DNA of 64,000 nucleotides from Rathayibacter sp. SW19 (GCF_030866825.1 NZ_CP133020.1:4676678-4740677); one strand, 5' to 3'. Shown: positions 17,145 through 25,619, numbered from the stretch's first letter. Numbers and translations are program-made. The notes: generated by a model not told the origin, from the sequence alone.

Positions 17145-17249
17145 ATGACAACAGGAATCAGCACCGGTGCCCTGGTCGCAGTCTTTGTCACCCTGTTCGT
17201 AGTTCTTGTCGCTCTTTACATTGTGCTGGTCGTCCGCCGAAGAAAGTGA
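17145..17249 (+). CDS. 34-residue single-pass membrane peptide
   Basis: ATG at 17145 follows GAGGAGA at ideal spacing. The 34 codons give a short polar N-terminus, one hydrophobic helix (residues 9-30, containing VFVTLFVVLVALYIVLVV) and a positive C-terminus (RRRK), then TGA. Topology and ribosome site make it a credible membrane micropeptide. It is not recognisably KdpF or a toxin of known type. It lies alone between the HTH-ClpN promoter region and the YciI-like gene. Confidence 0.55.
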   Translation: MTTGISTGALVAVFVTLFVVLVALYIVLVVRRRK

Positions 17250-17998
17250 ACACCCGGCCGCACCCGGTTCAAGCGGGCGAGAAAGATGAACGGTCAACGC
17301 CGGTTGACGTCCCATCGCGGCAGGCATCCCGATCCATACGCGGGACGCACGTCTGCCGCGTCGCGTCAGCGTTGCGATGGGCCGGATTTTCCGCTCTGCG
17401 CAGACGCACATTTTGGCCGCGATCCCCGCTGACCGCTGGCCGCGCAGGGAAAGACCCCGGTCAGAGGCGGGTCAGCCATCCGGCGCGGGTTCGCCGACCA
17501 GCCACCCCCTGCTTCAAGGTCAGCCCGGATGAGGACAGCCCCTCTGGTGACGTCGTCAGAACAGTTGAGCCGATGGCGGACCGGCACCTTTGCTGTGGCC
17601 GCATCCGGCAGTCTTGCGCTCTACAAACCTGAACGGCCAGGGAACATCCTGGCCCTGAAGTCAGGTTCCTGAACGTCCGGAAGCGGAACGGTGACTGGGC
17701 AGCATTTCATGCGGTCGTGGGGCTGCCGTCCGGAGTGGATTGCTTCTTGAATTCGGCGACCCTGCAGGGAACGCTGTGCTGCCCGTGTTCTGGTTCGTTG
17801 TACGGCACCCACCTGCAGTGCCGGGGGTAGAGCAATTCGAGATCCCGGGGTGTCGCGGCTTTGCTGGTGGGTGCATACAGAGAGGGTGCATACAGAGGGA
17901 GCAGCCTCTCACTCGTGAAGCCGAACCATGGATTCCGCGAGTTCGGAAGCCTACGATGGGCGTCGAGCCCGCCGACGACAGAGCCCCGCACCCAGAGT
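17250..17998. other. Intergenic stretch with hairpins and a 15-bp tandem repeat
   Basis: No supported gene. A nested hairpin at about 17626-17668 (AACCTGA...TCAGGTT enclosing GGCCAGG...CCTGGCC) could end transcription. Two tandem copies of GGTGCATACAGAGAG-like sequence lie near 17869-17898, upstream of the YciI-like gene. Confidence 0.5.
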
Positions 17999-18361
17999 AT
18001 GGACGCCATCATGAATTCAACCCCGGCACCAATCAGCGATGAGAAGTTTCAGGCCCTACGTGCGAGCGTCAAACCCTACACGGCGGTGATCCTGAAGACC
18101 GGGCCGAACCGGCACATGGACGGGGCCGAGACGATCATTTACAGCCACGGCATGCGCAATGTTTCTCTGCACCTCGACGGCCGATTACCGGTGGTCTGCC
18201 CGGCCACGGACAACACCGAGTTTCGTGGCCTTGGCATCTTTAACGCCACCGTGGAGGAGACTGCGATCATTATGGACGGTGACCCGGCTATCCAAGCTGG
18301 CGTCCTCACCTACGAAGTGCACCCTGTGCGCAGCTTCCCCGGCAGCTCACTACCCGCGTAG
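17999..18361 (+). CDS. Small YciI-like domain protein
   Basis: A 120-residue soluble protein. The core VILKTGPNR, then SHGMRNVSLHLDGRLPVVCP, then GLGIFNATVEETAIIMDGDPAI and YEVHPVRSF, follows the ferredoxin-like order of YciI/YCII domain proteins, including the late 'DP' segment that precedes the last strand. Their biochemical role is mostly unknown. Start candidates are ATG at 17999 and ATG at 18011; neither has a clear ribosome site. The same frame is open further upstream (to 17861), but that part crosses the tandem repeat and does not look coding. Confidence 0.6.
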   Translation: MDAIMNSTPAPISDEKFQALRASVKPYTAVILKTGPNRHMDGAETIIYSHGMRNVSLHLDGRLPVVCPATDNTEFRGLGIFNATVEETAIIMDGDPAIQAGVLTYEVHPVRSFPGSSLPA

Positions 18362-18492
18362 ATGACGTCAGCCTGCTTAGGCCAACAACCACGACGACTG
18401 AAGCCTAGGCCTGAAGCCACTCATGCATGGGCGGATGTCGGCCCCGCCTCAGAAACTCGGTGTTGGGCCGTCGCGGCGTTTACTATCTAGGG

Positions 18493-18900
18493 ATGAGACC
18501 TCGATGGGTGCCGCCCCTCGTTTTGCTGTTTTGGGTGGTGATCGTGGACTATCTCGCGCAGATCCCCTATTACATGGTGAACTATTACATCCCAGATCAC
18601 ACGCCCCCCACCCTCAGCGCGATCATTCTGTTGGGCTCAACGCTCGCATGGTTCTTCATCGGATATTTCGGAAACCACGCACATCGCCGGTACGGCTATT
18701 GGGTACTATTGAGCTTTCTGCTTGTCGAGGGCCTGTTCTACCTGCGAACGCTCCTCTTCGGGACCGCTGTTCTTCAACTTGAAAATTCGAACCTCGTGGT
18801 CAGAATCGTGTTCCTCATCGGATACGCAACCGGAATCGTGTCACTTCTGTACTTCGCGGCGCTCATCATCTTTCGCGCGCACTATCGGGCGGCCCGCTGA
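18493..18900 (+). CDS. Small integral membrane protein
   Basis: A 135-residue protein with four hydrophobic segments (about residues 7-25, 40-60, 70-95 and 105-130) and aromatic-rich loops such as QIPYYMVNYYIPDH. I do not recognise a family. The start at 18493 is chosen because TACTAT ends six bases before it (leaderless pattern) and the first helix then starts after MRPRW. Standalone gene. Confidence 0.6.
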   Translation: MRPRWVPPLVLLFWVVIVDYLAQIPYYMVNYYIPDHTPPTLSAIILLGSTLAWFFIGYFGNHAHRRYGYWVLLSFLLVEGLFYLRTLLFGTAVLQLENSNLVVRIVFLIGYATGIVSLLYFAALIIFRAHYRAAR

Positions 18901-19005
18901 GGGCGCACGCATCGGCGCAATCACGCCACCGAATTGCCGCTCCTGTCCGCACCATCCAGCCGCACGGAAACCGATCGACATGAGTCACTCGTGCCGTGGC
19001 GGTGC

Positions 19006-20238
19006 TCAGCGGACGCTGTTGAAGAAGCTGCGCATGTCGGCGGTGAGCAGTTGGGGGCGTTCCATGGCGGCGAAGTGACCGCCGTCGTCGAAGTCGCTCC
19101 AGTGCGTGATGTTGAGTCCTTGTTCGCCATAGCGTCGGATCGCGAGGTCCTCGGCGAAGACCGCAACGCCCACCGGCACACCGGACGGTGACCTGCCCCA
19201 GTCGGGTTGGGCGTGCATGTTCTCGTAATACATCCGAGCGGACGATGTTGCTGTGCGGGTGAGCCAGTAGAACATCACGTTGGTGAGGATCTGGTCAGGA
19301 CTCAGCGCTTCGTCTATCGGGCCGTGCACCCAAGCAGCCATCCGGTCGAGGATCCAGGTCAGCTGGCCGACCGGCGAGTCGGTCAGCGCGTAGCCGATCA
19401 TCTGGGGGCGACTGGCTTGCATGGTGAAGTACGCGTTGCCGTTTGCCATGAAGTCTCTCAGGGCCTCGAGTCGTTTCTTCTCGACGGCGGTTAAGGTGGC
19501 GAGGTCTGCCTCGGGAACCTCGCCCCAGGGGATGAAGCCGACGGTGGCCGCATTGAGGTGAACTCCAGCCAGGTAGTCGGGATCGACGTGGGCCAGTTCA
19601 GGTCCGATCAGCGCCCCTATGTCACCGCCCTGGACACCGTAACGTTCATAGCCCAGGCGCTCCATCAACACCGCGAACGCGCGCGCGGTGCGGGCAACGT
19701 CCCACCCCTTGTCGTGGGTGGGCCCGGAAAAACCGAACCCGGGCAGTGAGGGGATCACCAGGTGGAACGCGTCGGCCGCAGCGCCGCCATGGGCCGTCGG
19801 GTTGCAGAGTGGGCCGATCACATCAAGGAATTCGGCGACCGAACCGGGCCACCCGTGCAACAACAGCAGCGGCAGCGCGCCCTCGTGCGGAGATCGGATG
19901 TGCAGGAAATGGATTCGCTGACCGTCGATCGTGGTGAGGAACTGCGGATAGTCGTTGAAGATCTTCTCCTGGTCGCGCCAGTCGTAACCGCTTTGCCAGT
20001 AGTCGACGAGACTGCGAAGGTAGGTGAGCGGCACACCGTAATCCCAGCCGCTGTCGGGCAGTTCGTCGGGCCAACGGGTCTGCTCAAGCCTGCGCCGCAA
20101 GTCCAGGAGGTCGTCCTCTGGGACCTCGATCGTGAACGGTTCGATCGCCGTAGCGGCTGTGACGGCGGGTGCCGTGGCTGGCCTGCCGGACGGCGTGTGC
20201 GCAGTTGTGGCTTGCGGACTGAAAATCTTGTCAGACAT
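19006..20238 (-). CDS. Epoxide hydrolase (microsomal type, EHN domain)
   Basis: A 410-residue alpha/beta-hydrolase. Residues 33-140 form the epoxide-hydrolase N-terminal lid (FTIEVPEDDLLDLRRRLEQTRWPDE, then DWRDQEKIFNDYPQF). The core has LLLLHGWPGS (oxyanion hole) near residue 125, GVQGGDIGALIG with the Asp nucleophile near residue 203, and the catalytic His in DDGGHFAAMERP near residue 395. It would open epoxides to diols. AGGAGG precedes the ATG. It is divergent from a MarR gene, and two matching palindromes lie between them, so it is probably repressed by that MarR. Confidence 0.9.
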   Translation of the reverse strand: MSDKIFSPQATTAHTPSGRPATAPAVTAATAIEPFTIEVPEDDLLDLRRRLEQTRWPDELPDSGWDYGVPLTYLRSLVDYWQSGYDWRDQEKIFNDYPQFLTTIDGQRIHFLHIRSPHEGALPLLLLHGWPGSVAEFLDVIGPLCNPTAHGGAAADAFHLVIPSLPGFGFSGPTHDKGWDVARTARAFAVLMERLGYERYGVQGGDIGALIGPELAHVDPDYLAGVHLNAATVGFIPWGEVPEADLATLTAVEKKRLEALRDFMANGNAYFTMQASRPQMIGYALTDSPVGQLTWILDRMAAWVHGPIDEALSPDQILTNVMFYWLTRTATSSARMYYENMHAQPDWGRSPSGVPVGVAVFAEDLAIRRYGEQGLNITHWSDFDDGGHFAAMERPQLLTADMRSFFNSVR

Positions 20239-20257
20239 TGGTACCTCCTCGACATTT

Positions 20258-20273
20258 TGACATTATGGTGTCA
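20258..20273. promoter_or_regulatory. MarR operator candidate O1
   Basis: TGACATTATGGTGTCA, an imperfect 16-bp palindrome matching O2 at 13 of 16 positions. It is 20 bp before the epoxide hydrolase start and 35 bp centre-to-centre from O2. Confidence 0.6.
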
Positions 20274-20292
20274 TAGCCAAGTATCATGGAGA

Positions 20293-20308
20293 TGACACCA
20301 TGGTGTCA
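20293..20308. promoter_or_regulatory. MarR operator candidate O2
   Basis: TGACACCATGGTGTCA, a perfect 16-bp palindrome 22 bp before the MarR ATG. Typical size and form of a MarR dimer site. Confidence 0.65.
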
Positions 20309-20330
20309 ATATGAAATGGGGGTTCACATG

Positions 20331-20774
20331 GAGCGCACGGGGGCGGGCGAGGTCTTCACGTCGTTCGTGGTCGAGGTGTCCGTGCTTGGGCACTTCGTGA
20401 CCGCTGCCGGTGAGGCGATCGCCCGACACGGCGGACAGACACTTGCCCGCTGGGTGGTGTTGGACGCCGTGGCCGAGCAGCCGCAGACGGTCGCGCAGGT
20501 CGGCCGGTTGCGGGGAATGGCCCGCCAGCCGGTGCAGCGGGTTGCCGATCTGCTCGTCGAGGAGGGCCTTGCCGAGTTCAGTGACAACCCGCAGCATCGG
20601 CGTGCCAAGCTGCTCGCGCTGACCGCTCGCGGGCGGCGAGTGCTGGACAGGATTAATTCATACCAGGCGGCGTGGGCGAACGAACACGGTGGCCGCCTCG
20701 GCATCGCCCGGCTCGAAAACGCTCATGCGCTCATCACGGAAATCCGGCCGCTCGTCGAGATGCCATCGCCCTAG
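20331..20774 (+). CDS. MarR-family transcriptional regulator
   Basis: A 147-residue winged-helix regulator. The DNA-binding region reads QTVAQVGRLRGMARQPVQRVADLLVEEGLAEF (recognition helix in MARQPVQRV), then the wing DNPQHRRAKLLALTARGRRVL, followed by a C-terminal dimer helix. The ATG at 20331 is preceded by GGGGG six bases upstream; an earlier in-frame ATG at 20286 would lie inside the operator region. It is divergent from the epoxide hydrolase. The two palindromes in between are likely its binding sites, with an epoxide or related chemical as a plausible inducer. Confidence 0.88.
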   Translation, partial: ERTGAGEVFTSFVVEVSVLGHFVTAAGEAIARHGGQTLARWVVLDAVAEQPQTVAQVGRLRGMARQPVQRVADLLVEEGLAEFSDNPQHRRAKLLALTARGRRVLDRINSYQAAWANEHGGRLGIARLENAHALITEIRPLVEMPSP

Positions 20775-21079
20775 CGTCTCCCCGCAGCGTCCACGGCCTG
20801 TGCACATCCGGCGGCCCGCGGGACGAACACGGCGTCGAAGTCCGTTGGCGGCATCTGCGACTGCACCGTGCGAGGGGGTCGTGGCAGCAGCCACCAGGTA
20901 CACACAAGCGTGGCCTCAAAACTGAACCAGCAACACCTGCACCGCAAGCCGGACCATCCTCTACCGACGCAGATTCTTCGCTAGAAAGCTCGTGGCCCGC
21001 AACCTACTGGCTTGCGTCACATAGGGAACGTTGAGCGGGACGGTGGGTGTGCGTCAAATGGCGAGACGAGTGCAGGAAA
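20775..21079. other. Intergenic stretch between convergent MarR genes
   Basis: No supported gene. Near 20980-21045 it holds a copy of the dispersed repeat, including CTCGTGGCCCG and, further on, GAGCGGGACGG. The same two motifs in the same order occur near 24735-24785. Confidence 0.5.
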
Positions 21080-21550
21080 TCATCCGACGGGTATTCCGAC
21101 GTGCACTCGTTCAAGGGCGGCTCGGAGCATTCCGAGGGCGGCTCCTACTTCCTGTACCTGAGTGGGTGTGAGATCCACCAACAAGAGCTCCACGAGTAGT
21201 TCTTGAAACGATACCTCGGCTTCGGCGAGCAGCGCGGCCCCTGTGCTGGTGAGGCTGACGAGCGACGAGCGGCCGTCAGCGGGATTGGGCTGGCGCGCCA
21301 CCCAGCCGCGGGTTTCGAGACGGTCGACCCCCTTGCTGATGGCACCGATACCCGCTGCGAAGTTCGCGGCGACGTCCGCGACGCGCGAACTCGGATGCCC
21401 ATCCAGGTAGCGCAAGAACTCGAACTGTGTGGCAACAATCCCATGTTTGCTCCGGAGTCTATCGTTGAGCGCGTTGTAGAGACGCGTCTCGCAGCGCACT
21501 AGGTCGTCAAAGAACGAACCCAGCTCGCGCGTCGTTGAATTAGATGCCAT
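21080..21550 (-). CDS. MarR-family transcriptional regulator
   Basis: A 156-residue MarR-type protein with TQFEFLRYLDGHPSSRVADVAANFAAGIGAISKGVDRLETRGWVARQPNP-type winged helix-turn-helix (recognition helix in AGIGAISKGVDRL) and a wing with DGRSSLVSLT. It is divergent from an esterase at 21614. The start codon itself lies in one of two near-identical 16-bp repeats (21541-21556, 21568-21583), pointing to autoregulation and control of the esterase. A TAGACT -10-like element lies seven bases before the ATG, so the leader is at most about one base. Confidence 0.88.
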   Translation of the reverse strand: MASNSTTRELGSFFDDLVRCETRLYNALNDRLRSKHGIVATQFEFLRYLDGHPSSRVADVAANFAAGIGAISKGVDRLETRGWVARQPNPADGRSSLVSLTSTGAALLAEAEVSFQELLVELLLVDLTPTQVQEVGAALGMLRAALERVHVGIPVG

Positions 21551-21583
21551 GGCATGTAGTCTACCGGTAGATGCCCCGGCATG
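21541..21583. promoter_or_regulatory. Operator array between marR and esterase gene
   Basis: TAGATGCCATGGCATG (21541-21556) and TAGATGCCCCGGCATG (21568-21583) are direct repeats 27 bp apart, each containing a 12-bp palindrome or near-palindrome. CTACCGGTAG, a perfect 10-bp palindrome, lies between them (21561-21570). Probably sites for the adjacent MarR protein. Confidence 0.6.
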
Positions 21584-21613
21584 CAGTTCAGGAGTACGGA
21601 TTAAGGAGCCCTA

Positions 21614-22516
21614 ATGAGCGAGCAACAAAGACGAGCACTCGATGCGACACTTCGCGAAGCCCCGCAGCCCTCCGGACCGGTTTCGGTCGAACACATGCGG
21701 GCAGGTTTCGCACACTTCATGAGTAGGTTCCCGATTCCGACTGGAGTCACGCGCACTCCGGTGGAACTCGGGGATCGTCCGGCAATCCTGGTGGAGCCGA
21801 AGAGGGAACGCCGATCCGGCACGATCCTGTACTTCCATGGCGGCTCCTTCTCGCTCGGTTCCCCAGAGACGGCAATGGCGCTCACCGCTCACTTGGTCGA
21901 GCGGACCGGCGTGCGGGCGCTCTCACTCGACTACCGCCTCGCCCCTGAGTACCCGTTCCCCGCAGGCCTTGACGATTGCATGGACGCGTATCGCAGCCTC
22001 CTCGACGAGGGCATCGACCCTGCCTCCATAGTGTTCGTCGGAGACTCCGCCGGGGGCGGACTCACCGTGACGGCCTGCCTCGCCGCCAAAGAGGCTGGAT
22101 TGCCAATGCCCGCTGGCCTCGTCGCGTTCTCGCCGGGACTTGACCACACACGCTCCGGCGCTTCAATGATCGCGAAGGAGGGCATCGATCCGCTGTTCAC
22201 CCGCGAGGCAATGGGCCGCACGGGGGAGCTGTATCTCGACGGCCAGGATCCAGCCCAGCCCCTTCTTGCACCCGCCGCACTCGCTGACCTGACCGGCTTC
22301 CCGCCTATCCTGCTGCAGGTCGGAACCAATGAGCTGTTGCTCGACGACTCCGTACGGCTCGCAGAACGCGCTCGAAATGCGGACGTCGACGTGATCCTCG
22401 ACATCGTCGCCCACGTACCTCACGTCTTCCCAGCGTTCGTCGGAACGATAGACGAAGCCGATGAGGCAATCGAGCGCGCGTCGCTCTTCATCACGCAGCG
22501 CCTCCGAAATCGGTAA
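21614..22516 (+). CDS. Alpha/beta-hydrolase, hormone-sensitive-lipase family esterase
   Basis: A 300-residue esterase. HGGSFSLGSP near residue 75 supplies the HGG oxyanion motif of the HSL family. GDSAGGGLT near residue 143 carries the Ser nucleophile. The acid is in the LLQVGTNELLLDDS segment near residue 240, and the His is in AHVPHVFPAF near residue 272. Such enzymes hydrolyse short acyl esters in the cytosol. AAGGAG precedes the ATG. It is divergent from a MarR gene, and the operator repeats between them suggest substrate-induced expression. Confidence 0.9.
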   Translation: MSEQQRRALDATLREAPQPSGPVSVEHMRAGFAHFMSRFPIPTGVTRTPVELGDRPAILVEPKRERRSGTILYFHGGSFSLGSPETAMALTAHLVERTGVRALSLDYRLAPEYPFPAGLDDCMDAYRSLLDEGIDPASIVFVGDSAGGGLTVTACLAAKEAGLPMPAGLVAFSPGLDHTRSGASMIAKEGIDPLFTREAMGRTGELYLDGQDPAQPLLAPAALADLTGFPPILLQVGTNELLLDDSVRLAERARNADVDVILDIVAHVPHVFPAFVGTIDEADEAIERASLFITQRLRNR

Positions 22517-22599
22517 CTGCGCGCCGCGAACACGACGGACAATCAACCAGCACTTAAAAGCCGGAAAGCGCACGCGTCAACGCCTGAGGGGAAATTCCA

Positions 22600-22636
22600 C
22601 AAGCGGGACGATCAGCGGGACGGTGCGTTTCAATGA
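22600..22636. repeat. Copy of dispersed intergenic repeat
   Basis: AAGCGGGACGATCAGCGGG followed by GACGGTGCGTTTCAATGATC, directly between the convergent esterase and DUF6226-like genes. It is the cleanest copy and is taken as reference for the family. Confidence 0.55.
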
Positions 22637-23302
22637 TCAGTAGGTAACGTCGCCGGAATCCTGAGAACTCTTTTGCCAGGGCAGCCAGCTTCCGGTCCGG
22701 GCTAGAGCGGTTCGCGCGACCTTCATTCGTTCGCCGGGTAAATCGTTGGTGCGCGTTCGTCCGGAGCGCGACTGGACCCCTGGTTCATCAAGCCTGTACT
22801 CGATCCAGTTACTTGGCCAAGGGTCTAGCCGCTCTGAATAGCCGCCCGACACGACGGTGTGCACAGTCCATTCGAGTTCTTCCGCCACACTCCTGGCGTC
22901 GTCGTCGCAGGCATCGCAACCACAGACCGGGAAGTGAAAGTCGTGGAGCAAGCCCGCGTGAAGGTACACACCCGGAAACTGTGTGAGCACAAATGTCAAC
23001 GGCGCCATATTCGGCCCACCTGGCACGACCCGTATTGCACGAATGAAACGATCTGGCGGGTGGAGAAGATCAGCAGCGACATCCGGGGCTTCTTCGGTGG
23101 TGACGTCGAAGGTGTTCTGAAGCCACTCGACAAGCGCGTCGGCGACCGCGCGCAGAGGCGTGAACCGCTGCAGATTACTCACCCGGGAATATGCGTCCTC
23201 GGGTGGCGATGCACCGTCCCACCGATGGCCGTAGTTGATCGGGGCGCCCTGTTCATTGCGGTAGACCTCAACCGGAAACGAGGGGCGCCGGTACGAGCTC
23301 AT
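22637..23302 (-). CDS. DUF6226-like hypothetical protein
   Basis: A 221-residue soluble protein. Its hallmark is FPVCGCDACDDDARS near residue 125, a cysteine- and acid-rich loop known from DUF6226-type actinobacterial proteins, followed by helix AEELEWTVHTVVSGGYSE. The N-terminus has SSYRRPSFPVEVYRNEQG. The function is unknown; the CxCxxC loop could bind metal. TAGCGT ends six bases before the ATG, so the message is probably leaderless. The last 20 residues run up to the dispersed repeat. Confidence 0.6.
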   Translation of the reverse strand: MSSYRRPSFPVEVYRNEQGAPINYGHRWDGASPPEDAYSRVSNLQRFTPLRAVADALVEWLQNTFDVTTEEAPDVAADLLHPPDRFIRAIRVVPGGPNMAPLTFVLTQFPGVYLHAGLLHDFHFPVCGCDACDDDARSVAEELEWTVHTVVSGGYSERLDPWPSNWIEYRLDEPGVQSRSGRTRTNDLPGERMKVARTALARTGSWLPWQKSSQDSGDVTY

Positions 23303-23693
23303 GGTCCTACGCTAGCCGCCAGCATATTCTCCGCCCAGCAATCCCTCGACCCGCAAGCCGAACCGTTACCCGTCTGCGATGCCAATCCGCAAGCGGATCC
23401 TCCTACGGGTATCGATCGGCTCCGCGGTTGGCGAGCTTGATATTCCTTACGGTTTACCTGTCAGGGCGCGAAAGCCCGGCCACTTGCGTCCGCTCCTTGC
23501 AACTATCGGCCGAGGACCGCCGCCGGCAACGCCGAAGTCCCGGTGACCGCTGACCTTCTGCTCGCCAGTTGTCACCACAACCGATCACGGTAGTAGCCGA
23601 CCGCGGCCTTGTCGGCGTCTGCACGCGACGGATGGCTGTCCAGGTGCACAATCGCATGTCATTGAGCGCGCCGCGGATGTATAGTGTCATTTC
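23303..23693. promoter_or_regulatory. Divergent intergenic region, otherwise empty
   Basis: Upstream region shared by the DUF6226-like gene and the SDR gene. TAGTGT (23682-23687) ends six bases before the SDR GTG. No other gene or strong structure is seen. Confidence 0.4.
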
Positions 23694-24491
23694 GTGGCGG
23701 AACAAATCGCGCTCGTGACAGGGGCAAGCCGCGGCATTGGGCGCGGAATTGCGGTCGCTCTGGGGTCGCGAGGTTGGACGGTGTGGGTCACCGGCCGGTC
23801 CAACCAGGAGCACAGCAGCAGTCATCTGCCAGGAACGATCGAAGAGACCGCCGACGCAATAATCCGGGCCGGCGGGCACGGCATTGCGGTTGTCTGCGAT
23901 CATCGCGACGATAACCAGGTCAGGTCCCTCGTTGCCCGCCTGGCCGCCGAATCCGGCAGGCTAGACCTCCTGGTGAACAACGTGTGGGCCGGCTATGAAC
24001 GTCTCAATGCGGGAGCATGGGATGAGTGGAACGCCCCGTTCTGGGCGCAACCGGTCGACCTGTTCGACTCCATGTTCACCGGAGGCGTTCGCGCTCACTA
24101 CGTGGCCGCCGCTTTGTGCGCACCGCTGCTCATGGCACCTAGCAACTCGCTCATGGTCACGATCTCTATGCAGATCAGCCCCGCCCAGCAAGCGGCCTTC
24201 GGTGTCGCCTATGGCATGGCCAACGTCGCCTGCGATCGCTTTGCTCTCGCGGCCGCCGAACAGCTTCGTGAGCACCATGTCACCTCCGTCAGCCTGCACC
24301 CGGGTCTGGTGCGTACCGAGGGCGTCATGCAATTCGCTGATCACCTCGACCTCGCCGACTCGCAGTCTCCCGAAGGTGTCGGCCGGGCCGTTGCGGCTCT
24401 TGCAGCCGACCCGGGGAAGTTTGCACGAACCGGGCAAGCCATTGGAGTCACTCAACTCGCCGAGCAGTACGGCGTTGACGTCACGGTATGA
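23694..24491 (+). CDS. Short-chain dehydrogenase/reductase with altered catalytic Lys
   Basis: A 265-residue Rossmann-fold SDR of the DHRS1-like type. TGASRGIGRG near residue 9 binds the cofactor and NNVWAG near residue 97 is the family NNAG variant. The active-site Tyr is in GVAYGMANVACDRFA, where the expected YxxxK reads Y-G-M-A-N: Asn (codon AAC) replaces the catalytic Lys. The protein is full length otherwise. It may be inactive, use another residue or have a changed function. The GTG start follows a TAGTGT -10 with six bases between, a leaderless pattern. Confidence 0.85.
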   Translation: MAEQIALVTGASRGIGRGIAVALGSRGWTVWVTGRSNQEHSSSHLPGTIEETADAIIRAGGHGIAVVCDHRDDNQVRSLVARLAAESGRLDLLVNNVWAGYERLNAGAWDEWNAPFWAQPVDLFDSMFTGGVRAHYVAAALCAPLLMAPSNSLMVTISMQISPAQQAAFGVAYGMANVACDRFALAAAEQLREHHVTSVSLHPGLVRTEGVMQFADHLDLADSQSPEGVGRAVAALAADPGKFARTGQAIGVTQLAEQYGVDVTV

Positions 24492-24779
24492 CTGCAGCGA
24501 CCGGACCTGAACGAGGCGGAGCAGGCGACCTTGGCCAGCGCCGTGTTCTTCAACCAGCTCGGCGAAATCCGGCATGGAACTGAACATGCGCGATCAGAAC
24601 GCAGGGGCGCCCGCAAACCGGACGATCACCGAACGGGAGGTTGCGCCATCACTTTAATGCGCTCAAGACCATTTCCCGACCAAAGAGGGTGCCCGACAGC
24701 GGAACGAGGACCGGACGCAGATTTCGCGCTGAAACGCTCGTGGCCCGAATACAGCCGGTTTGTGTCGTAAGCCGAACGA
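24492..24779. repeat. Region with two copies of the dispersed repeat
   Basis: Copies near 24610-24665 (AAACCGGACGATCACCG...) and 24725-24785 (CTCGTGGCCCG ... GAACGATCAGCGGG, running into the GNAT stop). The second copy aligns with 20985-21045 over about 60 bases with scattered mismatches. Confidence 0.5.
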
Positions 24780-25352
24780 TCAGCGGGTCTTGTCGGCTCT
24801 GCGCACGAGTATCAATCCAGGTTTCCCGTTCGGCGCGTCCGGTCCGTGACCGAGGCCGTGATATCCCAAACGTCGGTAGAGCCGCAGCGTCGGCGTGTCC
24901 TTGTCCGTCGTCTGAAGCCAATACGTTTGGGCATTGGACAGACCCATCAGCAGTTCGAGGAGTTTGGTCCCAAGACCGCGACGCGCTGCTGCCGGATGGA
25001 TGGCAAGGAGCAATACAGCGAACGACTCGTCAATAAGAGCGGCAGAATCCGGGCCGAGACGAACGCGAAGTTGTTTCGACCATTCGTCGGTCTCCGATGC
25101 CCACAACCATCGATAACCGTATGCAAAACCGATGAGTTCGCCTCCTGCGACAGCGCCAACTCCGACCATGTCGTTGCGTTGCTTCGCGTCTCCATACAGC
25201 CGGGCATATGAGGCTGCAACTTTCGGGGGCTCGCTCAGTGGTGGTACCTGCGAAGCTGCCGCGTACAACCGCTCAATCGTGCTGACGGACGGCAACTCCG
25301 CCCTGCTTTCATACGTTCTGATCGACAGGTCTGAAAGCGCGGCGGAATCCAT
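24780..25352 (-). CDS. GNAT-family N-acetyltransferase
   Basis: A 190-residue acetyltransferase. The central strand and loop LLLAIHPAARRGLGTKLLELL (acetyl-CoA-binding R/Q-x-x-G-x-G/A motif as RRGLGT) lies near residue 115, followed by YWLQTTDKDTPTLRLYRRLGYH, the usual motif B. The N-terminal part holds an acceptor-site helix. The substrate is not predictable. AGAGGA lies just before the ATG. It is convergent with the SDR gene, with repeat copies between them. Confidence 0.82.
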   Translation of the reverse strand: MDSAALSDLSIRTYESRAELPSVSTIERLYAAASQVPPLSEPPKVAASYARLYGDAKQRNDMVGVGAVAGGELIGFAYGYRWLWASETDEWSKQLRVRLGPDSAALIDESFAVLLLAIHPAAARRGLGTKLLELLMGLSNAQTYWLQTTDKDTPTLRLYRRLGYHGLGHGPDAPNGKPGLILVRRADKTR

Positions 25353-25619
25353 TCCTCTATCTCACCACGGCCAGCGAAACCGCCCGCAAGTGGGACCTTG
25401 AACGGGCACTCCAGGGCGATCACTGGGATCCGCGACACGCTTGCACGCGGGATGCCCGTATAGCCCGCCCGTAAAAGAATCTCACTCAGGTACGGTAAAC
25501 GCGACGGCCAATCGGACCCCAGCGGGAAGGGCGCATCGTCCGCTCCGGTTTCAGAATCCAGCGCCAACGCGAACTACGAGCTCGAATCTGCGCGGTCCGC
25601 CGCCACGTCATGCGCGGAC
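25353..25619. other. Intergenic stretch before the HsdR remnant
   Basis: No supported gene. CCGCAAGTGGGACC near 25383 resembles the start of the dispersed repeat but is too short to assign. Confidence 0.35.

Noticed and set aside
17869..17898. Two 15-bp tandem units as a possible start of a CRISPR array
   Set aside because: Only two adjacent units with no spacer between them; no array and no cas genes in the window.
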